Under the pieces are notes generated by a model, which was not told the origin of the DNA, did no database searches, and saw only the letters and a list, made by a program, of their open reading frames with translations. Below are positions 1-11,279 of a stretch of 64,000 nt of DNA, piece after piece. Both the position numbers and the translations under genes were made by a program. The first letter of the stretch is position 1, and every line of letters begins with the position of its first letter. This DNA comes from Dendrobium chrysotoxum (taxonomy: Eukaryota; Streptophyta; Magnoliopsida; Asparagales; Orchidaceae), in assembly GCA_019925795.1 (NCBI GenBank), contig CM034298.1, positions 24,295,556-24,359,555 of the forward strand, in the 5' to 3' direction.

Positions 1-465
1 CCTAGGCTGGCACTTTATACAAGAGGCGGTTCAAAACAGCGCCCCCCCTCCCTTCCTAAATCAAGTTGTCGCCTATGCATGGGTCCCACCCAATTTAAAT
101 TTATTTGAAAATTATTTTTTTTAGAAAGGCTTGGGCGGTTGGGGGCCTTTTAAATATAGGAGGTAAGGGCTAGGGAGGGGGCATGCTTAGATTGTTGTTC
201 TCTTTGAGTTTCTTCTTGAGGTTGGGGCTCTAGACTCTTGTCTAGAGATTGTGGGAGAGACGATCCTCCTCTCGAATTGAGGATCTATTGTATTGTTGCT
301 TTATGTTTGTTTGCTTTAGATGGATTAATAAAAAGTATTGATTTCTTGAGTCGTTTCATTACTTCTTGGTGATTTTTTGTTGTTTTTACCAATTTCTTGT
401 TAGGGTTGCTTGCGAACTCAAGTAGATCCGATAGGATAACTTGCAAACTCAAGTATTTCCTATCA
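1..465 (+). repeat. 5' LTR (left end outside window)
   Basis: Bases 15-465 align with 5292-5756 with few differences: the shared TATA-like/GAGGCGGTTC stretch, the TAGATTGTTGTTC block and the repeated GCGAACTCAAGTA ending. The LTR ends at TATCA (465), three bases before the primer binding site. The first ~90 bases of the LTR, as judged from the 3' copy starting at 5208, are missing because the window begins inside it. Confidence 0.9.
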
Positions 466-468
466 AAT

Positions 469-480
469 TGGTATCAGAGC
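469..480 (+). promoter_or_regulatory. Primer binding site, tRNA-Met type
   Basis: TGGTATCAGAGC begins three bases after the 5' LTR. It matches the complement of the 3' end of plant initiator tRNA-Met over 12 bases, the usual primer for many plant LTR elements. Confidence 0.9.
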
Positions 481-518
481 AGTTCTTGGGACTGCTTGTG
501 GGCTATTCAAATCCGACG

Positions 519-1800
519 ATGATGGTGGCTAAGAAAGTAGATGCTTTAGAAGAGAGACTTGAAGGAGAGATGAATCAGATCAAAGAATTAATGGAGGGAA
601 GAATTTCCTGCGTGGAAGGACAAGTGGCTGATCTAAGGGAGATGATGAAAAAGATGCTGGAGTTTCAAACTCAGACGGCGGCATCCGAGGCGAGGGGCCC
701 TGAAGCAAAACACACCAATTCTGAAATCCATAGAGAGGAAGAAGAGGTGGAGATTATGGAAGGGGGGAGAAGAAGACCCCCTCTAGAGCCTTTCCAGAGG
801 GAAGAGAGAGGAGGATGATATGGGGGAAGGCATGGGTATGGAGGAATGGAGCACAGAGGTGCTGATTAGGAGCACCAGGAAGGTTGTTATGGCCGCCGAG
901 GTGTTGAATTTGAAGGACAAAAAGGGGGATTCAAAGGGGGGATAGGTTATGATAGAGCAAGGGAGGATCGGGAAACGTGGGAAGGCCTGAGCACATGGGA
1001 AAAGGGAAATTATGGGGGTCTAAGAGGAAGCAATGGAGATCAGAAGGTGTGAAAGCTGAAAATGCTTATATTTGAAGGGGAGGATGCTTATGGATGGATT
1101 TATAAGGTGGAACGGGCTGACCGAGGAAGAGAAGCACACTGCAGCCGGCATGTGCCTGGAGGGTAAGGCTCTATCATGGTATCAATGGAGAGACCAAAGA
1201 AGGCCCATCAGAAATTGGAGGGAATTCAAGGACTGCATAATAGAACTCTTCCAAACCGACCAGAAAGGAGATTTCTATGAGCAATTCTTTGCTCTAACAC
1301 AGGAGGGAACAGTAGCTGACTACCGAGAGCGATTCGAGCACCTAGCCAGCCAGATGGAGAGATTATCAGAACTAGTATTAGAAGGGAACTTTATAAAAGG
1401 ACTAAAGGCCAAAATCTGAGTAGCAGTAAAAGTTTTGATGCCTCGCGACTTGGGGGAATCCATGAAATTAGCCCAGCTGATTGAAAATCAAAAAAATCTG
1501 GAGAAAGGAACCCGAAGCAGCAGTATCGAGGGCACTTATAGGATGATGACCACCCATCTAGCACCTAAGGGTCCCGCAATAGGAGGGAGTCGAGAGACCA
1601 CCAAGGAGAAGATAGGAGGAGGCAAAAGTGGGTGAAATTTCAAAAGGCTGACAAAAAAGGAGATGTAGGAAAAGAGGGCTAAGGGGTTGTGCTTCAGGTG
1701 CGATGAAAAATACACGCCAAGGCATCGATGCAAGGAACAAACTCTTCAGGTTCTCACCATCTGTGATGATGAGAAAACTGGGTAGGGAGGGGAGTAGGAG
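519..1800 (+). pseudogene. gag: gag of the chromovirus (capsid plus zinc knuckle), broken
   Basis: The likely start is one of the tandem ATGs at 519/522. An alpha-helical, charged N-terminus (about residues 1-60) is followed by a low-complexity Glu/Arg linker. The capsid (retrotrans_gag-type) is readable at 1072-1419: the core GKALSWYQW, then NWREFKDCI, then DYRERFEHLASQ. Its frame ends at a TGA (1417-1419) where the family has Arg, consistent with CGA to TGA change; the frame continues at 1420 through MPRDLGESMKLAQL. A zinc knuckle of the form C-x2-C...H-x-x-C is visible near 1691-1733 (CFRCDEKYTPRHRC). The 800-1070 stretch is glycine/arginine-rich and also interrupted. The product would be the virus-like-particle protein; it is inactive here. 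Confidence 0.8.
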
Positions 1801-1812
1801 ATCGAGGAGGGA

Positions 1813-2313
1813 ATGGATGAGATGCTGCACTTGGACCTGGCCGAGGTATCCCTAAACTCAGTAGTAGGATTCACGATGAATCATACCATGAAAGTAAAGG
1901 GGGAGATTGAAGACAAGGAGGTAGTGGTGCTAATTGATAGTGGGGCTACCCATAATTTCATTTCCACTCAAGTCGTCAGCGAGATGGGAGTGAGATTGGT
2001 GGATACTGGCTGCTACGGGGTAATGATGGGTACATGGAAGGTGGAAAAGGGCCAAGGGATTTGCAAAGGAGTACTACTAACTATCCAGAGGATTCAGATA
2101 AAAAAAGATTTCCTTCCACTGGAGCTTGGGAGAACAAATTTCATCCTAGGAATGAAATGGCTGCAGACTTTGGGAGACACCAAGGTGAATTGGGGAACAC
2201 TCACGATGGAGTTAATGGTAGATGAAAGGAAGGTGGCAATTAAGGGAGATGCAGGGCTATCCAAATCCATGGTTTCTCTTAAAACTATGGTAAGGAATAT
2301 ACAGTCAGCATGA
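1813..2313 (+). pseudogene. Retropepsin-like protease region
   Basis: A 166-codon open stretch carries the aspartic protease signature LIDSGATHNFIS at about residues 41-52, and a downstream hydrophobic ILGMKWLQTLG near residue 112, as in Ty3/gypsy proteases. It is the cleanest domain of the element. In the family it is part of a gag-pol polyprotein rather than a separate gene, so the ATG at 1813 is probably internal. It sits directly after the gag knuckle and before RT, the normal order. The catalytic Asp-Ser-Gly is intact, but the surrounding polyprotein is not. Confidence 0.85.
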
Positions 2314-3850
2314 GGAGGGAACTTGGTGGAGCTGCATGGCCTGGACGGAGCTAAATTGGAAGAGGGAAGGGGCATACCCCTCTCCATACAACCATTGATT
2401 CAACAGTTCCAAGAGATATTTCAGCCACCCCAAGGATTGCCACCACAAAGGGAGCAAGAGCATGCCATCGTATTAAGGGAGGGAGTATCACCCATTAGTG
2501 TGCGACCCTACCACTACCCTTAGTTCCAAAAAGATGAGATCAAAAAGTTGATTAAAGAGATGCTGGAAGCAGAAATCATCCAACCCAGTATTAGTCTCTT
2601 CTCTAGCCCAATTCTATTGGTAAAGAAGAAGGATGGCAGCTAGCGATTTTGTGTGGACTATAGAGCCCTCAACAAGGAAACAGTACCTGACAAATTTCAC
2701 ATACCAGTCATTGACGAGCTGTTAGATGAGTTGAGTGGAACCATGATCTTCAGCAAGATAGACTTGAAATCAGGATACCACCAGATCCAGATGAAAAAGG
2801 AAGATGTACCCAAGACAGCCTTTAGGACTCATGACACTATGAGTTCATGGTGATACCTTTTGGCCTTACAAATGCTCCCGCTACGTTTCAGGCCCTTATG
2901 AATAAAGTTTTCAAATCTTATCTCAGACAATTTCTGTTGGTATTCTTTGACGACATCTTGGTCTATAGCAGGACAGAGGAGGAGCAATGGGAGCATTTGA
3001 AAAGGGTCTTAGAGGTTCTGCAGGAGCACCAGCTAAAGGCTAACTTGAAGAAATGCTGCTTCGCACAAGACAAAGTAGAATACCTGGGTTATGTTGTGTC
3101 AAAAGAAAGGGTAGCGGTAGATCAGTATAAAATTGAGGCAATGCTGAAGTGGCCAATACCAAAGAATCTGAAGGAGCTAAGGGGATTTCTAGGATTAACA
3201 GGGTACTACAGAAGATTTGTAAAGGGGTACAGTACCATAGCATGGCACTCATGGAGCAGTTAAAGAAGGATGGGTTTCTATGGGGGGAGGCAGCCACATC
3301 CGCCTTTGAGACCCTGAAAAAGGCAATGACTACGGTACCGGTCCTGGCCTTACTAGACTTCACTCAGACCTTCATTGTGGAAACAGATGCGTTCGAATAT
3401 GGGCTAGGTGCAGTGCTTACATAGAGTTGCAGGCCCATTGCCTACTTCAGCCAGGTATGAACCGCAACAGCTAGGCTAAAGTCAGTCTATGAGAGAGAAC
3501 TAATGGCCATTATTTTGGCCATCCAAAAGTGGCGACCCTACTTACTTGGGAGGCATTTTGTTGTCAGGACAGATCAACGGAGCCTAAAATACCTCCTTGA
3601 ATAGTGAATGGTGATAGCGGAACATCAAAGATGGCTATCCAAGTTGATAGGATACGATTTTGAAATTCAATATAGGCCCAGGGTCATGAACAAGGCTGCA
3701 GATGCCTTGTCCAGATGTATGGGAGAAGTTCAGACAATAGCACTATTAGTTCCATTGATGCTTGATTGGGAAGCCATCCGAGAAGAAAGCGCAAGGGATG
3801 AAGAATAGGGGAAAATAAGAGCAGATTTACTAAAGAATGAAGGTAGCCAC
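2314..3850 (+). pseudogene. pol: Reverse transcriptase and RNase H, broken
   Basis: RT fingers/palm blocks are readable in order: DYRALN (2653), KIDLKSGYHQI (2755), MVIPFGLTNAPATFQ (2847), the catalytic LVFFDDILVYS (2938; the family has F-x-DD), LKKCCF..YLGYVVS, and LRGFLGLTGYYRRF. RNase H follows: an ETDAFEYGLGAVL block (family D-A-S) near 3379, AYFSQ, YERELMAII, and ALSRCMG near 3703. Breaks: TAG at 2521 (Gln codon position), TAG at 2641 (Trp), a frameshift near 2830, TAG at 3422, TAG-TGA at 3602-3607, and TAG at 3806. Most are explained by C-to-T or G-to-A changes. The role would be cDNA synthesis and RNA-template removal in the cytoplasmic particle. Confidence 0.9.
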
Positions 3851-5240
3851 CCAGGGTACTTAGTGGAAGGAGACAGACTACTATATCAAGGAAGGTTTAT
3901 AATACCCAGAACATCGACCCACATCCCAACCCTACTCCAGACGTTTCATGGAAGTGCTATTGGGGGACATTCAGGTGTGCTAAAGACATACAAGAGGCTC
4001 ACTTCAGAACTATACTGGAAAGGGATGCATAAAGATATAGAGGAGATGGTCCTAGGTGTGATGTCTGTCAAAGGAATAAGTAAATGGCAATGTATCCGGG
4101 AGGCTTATTACAGCCCCTTGCTTTACCAAGACAGGTATGGGAGGAGGTGTCCATGGATTTCATAGATGGACTACCCAAATCTGAGGGGTTTACAGTGATA
4201 TTAGTAGTAGTAGACCGCCTGAGCAAATATGCTCACTTCATTCCCCTACGACACCCTTACACAGTAGTCACAATAGCAGCTGCATTCATCAGAGAAGTAA
4301 TTAGACTGCATGGAGTACCAGAGACTATCGTATCAGACAGAGATAAGGTGTTCCTCAGTCATTTTTGGAAAGAACTGTTCAGACTACAAAGGACAGTTTT
4401 GAAGAGAAGCACTGCTTACCACCCATAAATAGATGGCCAGACGGAAGTAGTCAACAGGAACTTGGAAACTTACCTCAGATGTTTTGTCTCAGAGACGCCC
4501 AAGACATGGGCTAGATGGTTAGCTTGGGAAGAATATTGGTACAATACATCTTATCATTCTGCATCACAAATGACACCTTTCAAGGTATTATATGGAAGAG
4601 ATCCACCTCATTTAGTGCATTCTGGATAAAGCAACACTTCAATTTCTTCAATCAAGGGGTACTTGGAGGAAAGGGATCAAGTGTTGGAAAAACTAAAAAG
4701 GCACCTACTAAGGGCTCAACAGATCATGAAGAAACAAGCCTATGGACATAGGAAAGACATCCAATTTGAGATAGGGGAAAAGGTGTTTTTAAAGCTCCGA
4801 CCATATAGGCAGAAGACATTAGCGACCAGGAGAAATGAAAAGCTTGCTCCTATATACTTTGGGCCTTATGAGATATCTAAAAAAATTGGAGCAGTAGCTT
4901 ATAGGCTGAAACTTCCACCAACAGCAAATATAGATCCTATTTTTCATGTATCTCAACTAAGAAGGGCCATTGGAGATTATACAGATAGCTCGGACTTACT
5001 AGCAACACTCACTGAAGAATTAGAAGTCATTCTAGAACCCTTAGAATTAATGGGGGTTCGTCAAAAAGAGGATGGGACTAAAGAGGTACTAATCAAATGG
5101 AAAGATCTGCCGGATTATGAAGCTACATGGGAACCTTATGAAAGGGTGCAACACCAGTTTCCCTCTTTCCACCTTGAGGACAAGGTGGTTCTTTGGGAGC
5201 GCGGTATTGTTAAGGCGGTTCAACAGGAACCGCCTATGAA
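3851..5240 (+). pseudogene. pol: Integrase with GPY/F module and chromodomain, broken
   Basis: The HHCC zinc finger is visible (GGHSG near 3960; CDVCQRNK out of frame near 4056), followed by the DDE core: MDFIDGLP (4153), VSDRDKVF (4330) and TEVVNRNLE (4442). A TAA at 4426 replaces the conserved Gln after HP. The open end, 4663-5352, carries a coiled linker, the GPY/F motif (YFGPYEI near 4855; IFHVSQL), and a chromodomain around 5020-5175 with VLIKWKDLPDYEATWE. In chromoviruses this domain directs integration to methylated-histone chromatin. The reading frame runs on into the 3' LTR, as is usual for short chromoviruses. Confidence 0.9.
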
Positions 5241-5756
5241 AGCGGTTCAGTATGAACAGCCTCAGCCGGGCCCACCTGGGCCGACACTTGTATATAAGAG
5301 GCGGTTCAAAACTGCCCCCCACCCCCCCCCCCCCCCCCCCTCTCCTTCCTAAATCAAGTTGTCACCTATGCATGGGTCCCACCCAATTTAAATTTGTTTG
5401 AAAATTATTTTTTTAAAAGGCTTGGGCGGTTGGGGGCCTTTAAATAGAGGAGGTAAGGGCAAGGGAGGGGGCATGCTTAGATTGTTGTTCTCTTTGAGTT
5501 TCTTCTTGAGGTTGGGGCTCTAGACTCTTGTCTAGAGATTGTGGGAGGGATGATCCTCCTCTCGAATTGAGGATCTATTGTATCGTTGCTTTATGTTTGT
5601 TTGCTTTAGATGGATTAATAGAAATTATTGATTTCTTGAGTCGTTTCATTACTTCTTGGTGATTTTTTTGCTATTTTTACCAATTTCTTATTAAGGTTGC
5701 TCGCGAACTCAAGTAGATCCAATAGGATTACTTGCGAACTCAAGTATTTCCTATCA
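5208..5756 (+). repeat. 3' LTR of the chromovirus
   Basis: It starts TGTTAAGG after the purine-bearing stretch GGGAGCGCGGTAT and ends TATCA at 5756, matching the 5' LTR. A TATATAAG box lies at 5291. The cytosine tract has grown to 19 C at 5322-5340, against 7 C in the 5' LTR. Other differences between the LTRs are scattered point changes, indicating an old insertion. Confidence 0.9.
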
Positions 5757-6794
5757 GGCTTCTCCCATAAGCTAGACTACTAAGCTAATATACTGCATCA
5801 TGGTGTTGAAATTCATTTTACCCATAGTACTTTATATGGTTCCAACTCTATTAGAACACTGCCCATCAACTTTAGGATCTTGGGGAATATAATTAGCAAC
5901 ACTTTTATCTAAAATGAAGACACAAGGTTTAACTACACGTATGTATAATATATAAACATATAGAAATAACTCTACAATACCCTGACTCCTCCCTTAGTTA
6001 ACAACAGATCAATTCTTATGACTCTAATTACAATTTAGTTCTTCTAACCAATTCTCTGACATCACTATCATGCCCTAGATCTAATAAAAAAATTAAACCC
6101 AAATTCTAATTATCTCATCATCAAAACAAAACATATCAGAGCCACTGCATCCAAAATTATAATAAAATAAAAGATATACGAAATTGCAATTTATATTTTT
6201 CCCCCAAAATAATTATTTGCAATAGTCTAGAATACTTATAAAACATCAAAATACATAAACATGGCTTGACTATCAAAATAATACCTTGACTAAGCAAGCT
6301 CCTAATTGATTTAAATTTGGCCAACTCCTACTCAGTCCATTATTTTCTTTTTTGTAAAATAGAAGGTACTTCATAAAGTGAGCAACGAGATGCTCAGTAG
6401 GCTATCCCAAAATTCTATCAAAGAAATCAATATTTATATTTGTTTGCAAATAAATGAGTTATATGACTTTTATAAATATATCAGAAAATAACTTTAATAC
6501 TTAACAAATATTAACATCAGGTTACTCATGCTTAATGTTTAACATCATCAGAACAATGATATATGCATAACTTGAACTTGAACATTCATTAAAAATAACA
6601 TTTTTAACCTTTTCATTTGAACTTGAACAAACATATATTTTCACTTGCACTTGCACATGAGTATTAATGTATACTTATCAACATGAATATTACTTGATCA
6701 TGTACTTCAACTTATTTTACTTCACAAAATATGCAACACATAAATTATGATATGCACATGTCATGATGCTTGCTTATAATTCAACTTTCACTTA

Positions 6795-6873
<79 letters not shown>

Positions 6874-7276
6874 GTCAATCCACCTAAACAACAAAAATTG
6901 AGTAGACCCATGGTTGATTCCTTTTATAACTCCACTTTCACTTATAACTCCATGGATCCTCTATCACCTACACAAGATAGATGGAGCAAGAAATAAAATA
7001 TAACAGAATATATAAAACCCTTGTAATATTACCTATAGTGCACATTAATATCACGCACATTAGAACTTTTTACCATGACAAGATATGAACATGTAGAATT
7101 TGTATGAATAATATAAAATTACAGCACTTAACATGATGATGGACATACATGAATGGTCATTTATACAATATTTTAGGTGGTAATAAATGTATAATTTGCA
7201 TACACATTTGATATTTTGAAAAATCATTCATAAGGAACCTTTAAAACAACACATATAACTTATAATGAGCTCTAGC
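5757..7276. other. AT-rich DNA without recognisable gene
   Basis: I see no coding trace on either strand. The only distinct structure is a (TC)n microsatellite annotated separately. Short words such as CACTTGCACATGAG and many CATG-type words recall plant LTR U3 sequence, but I cannot match them to another copy in the window. Confidence 0.5.
6796..6872. repeat. (TC)n microsatellite
   Basis: About 38 uninterrupted TC dinucleotides. An open frame runs through it encoding Ser-Leu repeats, which is only a consequence of the repeat. Confidence 0.97.
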
Positions 7277-7654
7277 TGTAACAGCCCAAACTCTTAACTA
7301 TCGAGATATTGTCTACTTTAGCCTAAAAGCCTCACGGTTTTGTCCTATTGGTGTAACTTCCCAATAGGTCATCCATCCCAGAATTTCTCCGGGATGAGCA
7401 CGCTTAACTGCGGAGTTTCTTACAAAAATTCCAGCCATTACACCAAAAGGCACCTTGATGTTTAAGAGTTTAGTTTTCTTTTAGGGTTTACTCTTCCACT
7501 TAAGTAACTGACATCCTCATTAGCATCATTATCCCAGAATCATCCACCAGGCAGATAGGATTCTAGAGATGGCCCCTACAAGTTGTCTTCTGTCATGTAG
7601 CACTTTGTCCCATACAGGGTTCAAGAGGTGGCTCCCATACAGGGTTCAAGAGGT
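7277..7654 (+). mobile_element. Cassandra-like TRIM LTR fragment
   Basis: It begins TGTAACAGCCCAAA, a start typical of Cassandra LTRs, followed by the GATATTGTC and CCTCACGGTTTTG words known from that family, and it contains a 5S rRNA-like block. Cassandra elements are short non-autonomous LTR elements whose LTR contains a 5S rRNA sequence with pol III promoter boxes. The right boundary is uncertain: similarity to the Athila-type LTR begins at about 7655. A 20-base duplication around the word GGGTTCAAGAGGTGGC occurs at 7617 and 7641. No matching second LTR or PBS was found, so this is a solo or truncated copy. Confidence 0.65.
7361..7424 (-). pseudogene. 5S rRNA-like segment inside the Cassandra-like LTR
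   Basis: On the minus strand it reads AACTCCGCAGTTAAGCGTGC (box A region of plant 5S), then GGGATGGATGACC and GGGAAG (box C region). These are the internal control elements recognised by TFIIIA/pol III in 5S genes. The 5' third and the extreme 3' end of a 5S gene are not recognisable, and the middle (CTCATCCCGGAGAAATTC) is diverged. This is not a genuine 5S gene, but internal promoter function could persist. Confidence 0.7.
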
Positions 7655-8690
7655 GGCTTCCATTATTCCTCTATCGAGGTAATATATAGCACTAAATATT
7701 AGCTACATATATGGCCATTGTATGCATTAAATGATGAATAAGAGAAATTGAAAACATCCATAATTTCATTCAAAGAATGAGAGTTTATATTAGTATTTGC
7801 ATTATATTTACATTATTAGCCCAAAACTAAAAAATTAGTAAGGGTTAGGTAAATTTAAAAGCAAGCTCATTTTCATTTCACTCATAAAAGAAAAGATATA
7901 GGAGAATCAATAAAGAAAAACTTCATCAGAATAGTACAATTAACTTCTCCATATTCCTTCCTCTGCCAATGTTATTATTGCTTACACAAGATAGGCTAAG
8001 ATCTCTAATGAAAGTATATTACACTTCCTTAGCCTTCCTTAGACTTAACTCTAAAGAGGCACTAAAGAACGACACTAAATATTACAAGAATCTATTGAAG
8101 GTGACATAACTCCTAAATAAAAGAGCTAAAAAACTATTTATAATAAGTGCAGGAATGGCCTCAGGTGCTACAACACTCAAAATGATGAGCAGTAGCTTTA
8201 TCAAAAGAACAAGCACCTCAACAATTTCATGCTTGTTCCGCTAAGGCACTACGCTAATTGGCTGAATCAGTGTAGCTACATCTTTCATCAAATGCTCTAT
8301 CATGATGCTGGAAAAGTTGAGCACTACGGCAATTGAATATGTAATTCGACATTGTTGTATAATGATGATCGACACTCCGACGTTCAAATTCCCAAGACTT
8401 AGGTGTTGCAGCGTGGATTTTTGACATTGCGGCACCATGTAGCACTACTGCTATAACCTTGGTTCCACTGAGGTGATAATTTTCCTTAAATTCCAAAGTA
8501 GCCAGCATTATAATGTCTGAAATAGGAGCTGTGGCATTACAAATAACTACATTGTGGCACAGAATTTGTGGGCACTGCAACACTTGTGAATTTTTGCCTT
8601 TTCCTGAGCATTTTTTGCCCAAACACAACTAAAATAACAAATTTTCACTGAATTTAAAGATAAGAAAAGGTATAAAAATTATACCTAACA
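7655..8690 (-). repeat. 3' LTR (left, minus-strand element)
   Basis: It is similar to 14205-14780 over about 580 bases: shared blocks include ATCGAGGTAATATAT, TATTAGTATTTGCATT, AGTACAATT and AAAACTATTTATA. The inner boundary (minus-strand TGTTAGG) is at 8690, next to the polypurine-side sequence. The Cassandra-like piece replaces or truncates the outer end at 7655. The stretch 8200-8620 is full of GCACTAC/GTAGTGC-type words. Confidence 0.65.
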
Positions 8691-9960
8691 AAATTTTCTC
8701 AGCTTAAGCTCTTATTTGTCCTCAAGAAATGGTGTAATCTCCTATTAATTAGCTTAATAGCCAAAAAAATTAATAATTTAACTTACTAAAATGTAAGATA
8801 ATACATCATGGTTTAGAATTAATTTGGAATGATGAAAGTTATATTCTAATTTGAAAAATCATAAACAGTTATCCTAAGTAATCATCCTTATTATTGCTTG
8901 AATTGAACCTATTCACTATGCGTGTATGTGCAAGTTTTGACTTATAATTATAGAAATGAATAATATATCATTTAGAGATTAGTTATGCTTGTAGTTAGAT
9001 TTGAAGTTCATTAGTGCGCCATCCTATGTATTAGTTCACTTGCCTAGTCCTTTTTTTATTTAAGTATTAGGATGCTTTTTGGATTTGAGCTTCAATTGAT
9101 ACCAATTTTTAAATGTACTTATCTTTTTCCTTTATCTAAAATTCTCTTTTGATTTTACATGTTTTTCACTTTTTTCTTATAGTTGGAGTATATATTAATG
9201 ATTTGGAATATCAGTTAGCTTTCATCCCCCTTAACAATCCTAAATAAATTTTATGTATGGATTTATTAAGATTACTAATTCCATAGTTAGGGTTACAATG
9301 ATCTCATAATTTAAGCTATGCCCTTCTTTTCTCTAAACTCTACTTATTCATTCTTTATTTTAGTTGTCAGTGTAAGACTGTATAGCTTCTAAGTTCAAGC
9401 CAAGTCAATAACTAAGATGCTTTTTCATAGTTAATTATTATGATTATCAAATTTTAAATTACAATGAATTGTTTATTCAAATTATCATATAAGGTTTTAT
9501 TATTATCTTAATTTTATATAATTTTTATTTCAGCTAAATAAATAATCAAAGTGCAAGTGCTATATAGAGGAAATTTTTAACAGTTAAGCATAAATGAGAA
9601 TTTAAATTAAATGTAAATAATCTAACAAAACCATGTAAACACAAGTAAACAAACATAAATAAACATAAAAAAGGTATATTGTCTTTTTATTGAATGATAA
9701 AAAGCTCATGGAAAATATAATACAAACTAAGAAAGCAAAGTAAGATAACTAGTGTATGAAGCATTATTCTCCTAATCCTTCTCCACACATGACCTGTGGT
9801 CTCTGTTCTAATCAGAATAACAAATGGCTCTCAAATTCACATCACTACATCTTAATCACAACATCATGATCACAACATCATGGAGATCCCCTAAGTAAAA
9901 TACTTGAAAAAGAAATAAAAGAAAAATAAGCTATAAATAAAAGCAACAAGCATCCACATT

Positions 9961-9964
<4 letters not shown>
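8691..9964 (-). other. Non-coding 3' internal region of the Athila-type element
   Basis: AT-rich with no open frame of note on either strand. The hallmark CCTCAAG (minus: CTTGAGGAC) lies near 8720. I see nothing else definable. Confidence 0.5.

Positions 9965-10050
<86 letters not shown>
9965..10050. repeat. (TC)n microsatellite
   Basis: About 43 uninterrupted TC units inside the Athila-type element, just downstream (minus strand) of its second coding region. A short CTC/ATC trinucleotide tract follows at 10120-10148. Confidence 0.97.
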
Positions 10051-10053
<3 letters not shown>

Positions 10054-10079
10054 CCTGCCAGGAATAATTATATAAAGAA

Positions 10080-11220
10080 AACAAAAGAAAAAAGACTCCT
10101 ATCACTCTAAACCATGATCCTCCTCCTCCTCATCATCATCATCATTATTAGGTCAGGTCCACACAAAAGATTGATATTCTGGAGCAGTAGGGAAATGCAG
10201 TTGGTTTAGATTCTCCATAAAGGGGCTCCTCTTGAACATCCCCACTAAAGAATTATTGAATTCAGTTACATGGTGATATTGTTTTCATGCATACCAGAGT
10301 AATGAGCTTGTCATTCTCTACTCTCCTCACAGAATTTAGTCACACCCTTCATCTATTCCCTCAACTCAGCCACCTGCTCAACTAAAGATTTAGGAGTCCT
10401 AGAACTTCTACTGCTAGGCCTACTGGTCAGCCTAGGATTATTAGATCCTTCCTCCTCTACGTTTAATCTTTTAAAGCTCTCAATTTTTCTTTTGGTGAGG
10501 GCTGAAATGAGAAAAAAATCTAATCTTCAATAGGATCTCCCCTCACACTAGCATTAACACATAAAGCATATATTAAAGAAGGATGGCCAAAGCACGCAGA
10601 AGTAGTACCCCTGATGATGTAATTTAAAGAAGAGTAAATAAGCTTTCCCACATCTATAGTGTAACCAATCTGAATATCATAATTGAACAAAGTTCGGTCT
10701 TTGGTTACCTCACTAATATTTTTTCTTAGTAAAAGATGAGAATAAATAAAAGAGTGCCAAGCTTTGGAAAGTTGTGTTAAGAAATATGTAGGAAAATTAA
10801 TAATTTTATCCTCCCTCTTCTTCCACACAACCCCACTATAAGGCTCACACAGAACTCCTAGCAACTCATTAGGATTTATGGTGGCTAGACTAAAAAGGGC
10901 ATACTCATTTAATTCCAAATCGATGAATAATTGTTACAAGATCAAATGGTACCCACTTATCTCTCACATAAACCTATTGTCCACCACTATGACCACAACA
11001 TGGGGTTCCTCACATAAAAGCTCCCAACCCTAGCTTACTATTATATGCATTACCTTCCCACTCGAGTTCTGAAAGCCTTGCTCAGGGATTAATTATTTGT
11101 TTACCAGTAATGGCCTATACTTTTGCTCAAACTCAACAGAGATGAATCTATTCTTATTATAGGATGATGAGGCACACTTCTTGATACCAAACATTTTGGG
11201 GCCATAACTCTCAAAGTACG
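10080..11220 (-). pseudogene. 'Putative plant transposon protein' (PF20167-like), decayed
   Basis: Reading leftward on the minus strand, an N-terminal block resembles the family pattern FVS..A..R: FISVEFEQKYRPLL, LIPEQGF, then GWELLCEEPH. The uninterrupted frame 10918-10520 holds WKKREDKIINFPTYFL, AWHSFIYSHLL, DIQIGYTIDVGKLIYSS and GHPSLIYALCVNA, the most conserved part of this family. A Ser/Arg-rich and acidic (Asp/Glu) tail follows to about 10080. The family is often annotated in plant Ty3/gypsy polyproteins and its biochemical role is unknown. Several stops in the N-terminal third show it is not translated whole. Family assignment is from memory of the motif pattern. Confidence 0.6.
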
Positions 11221-11279
11221 TACAACCCAAAAAATGCAAATTGGAGGAAAATCAAAGCAAAAAATGTAGTAAGAAGAAT

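Larger units (their letters stand above)
1..5756 (+). mobile_element. Ty3/gypsy chromovirus-type LTR retrotransposon, degenerate
   Basis: The order LTR - PBS - gag - protease - RT/RNase H - integrase - GPY/F - chromodomain - LTR is directly readable on the plus strand. The 5' LTR is cut by the window start, so the full element is slightly longer than seen. All domains are present but broken by many premature stops and a few frameshifts, so it cannot be autonomous now. The compact size and a gag zinc knuckle starting CFRCDEK suggest a Reina-like clade. That clade call is an inference; RT phylogeny would settle it. The 3' flank begins GGCTT at 5757; the matching 5' target-site copy lies outside the window. 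Confidence 0.93.

Noticed and set aside
6763..6996. 77-codon frame across the TC microsatellite
   Set aside because: Made of Ser-Leu repeats from (TC)n.
7361..7424. Genuine 5S rRNA gene
   Set aside because: Only the central control region is preserved, the 5' third is not recognisable, and it is embedded in an LTR-like sequence.
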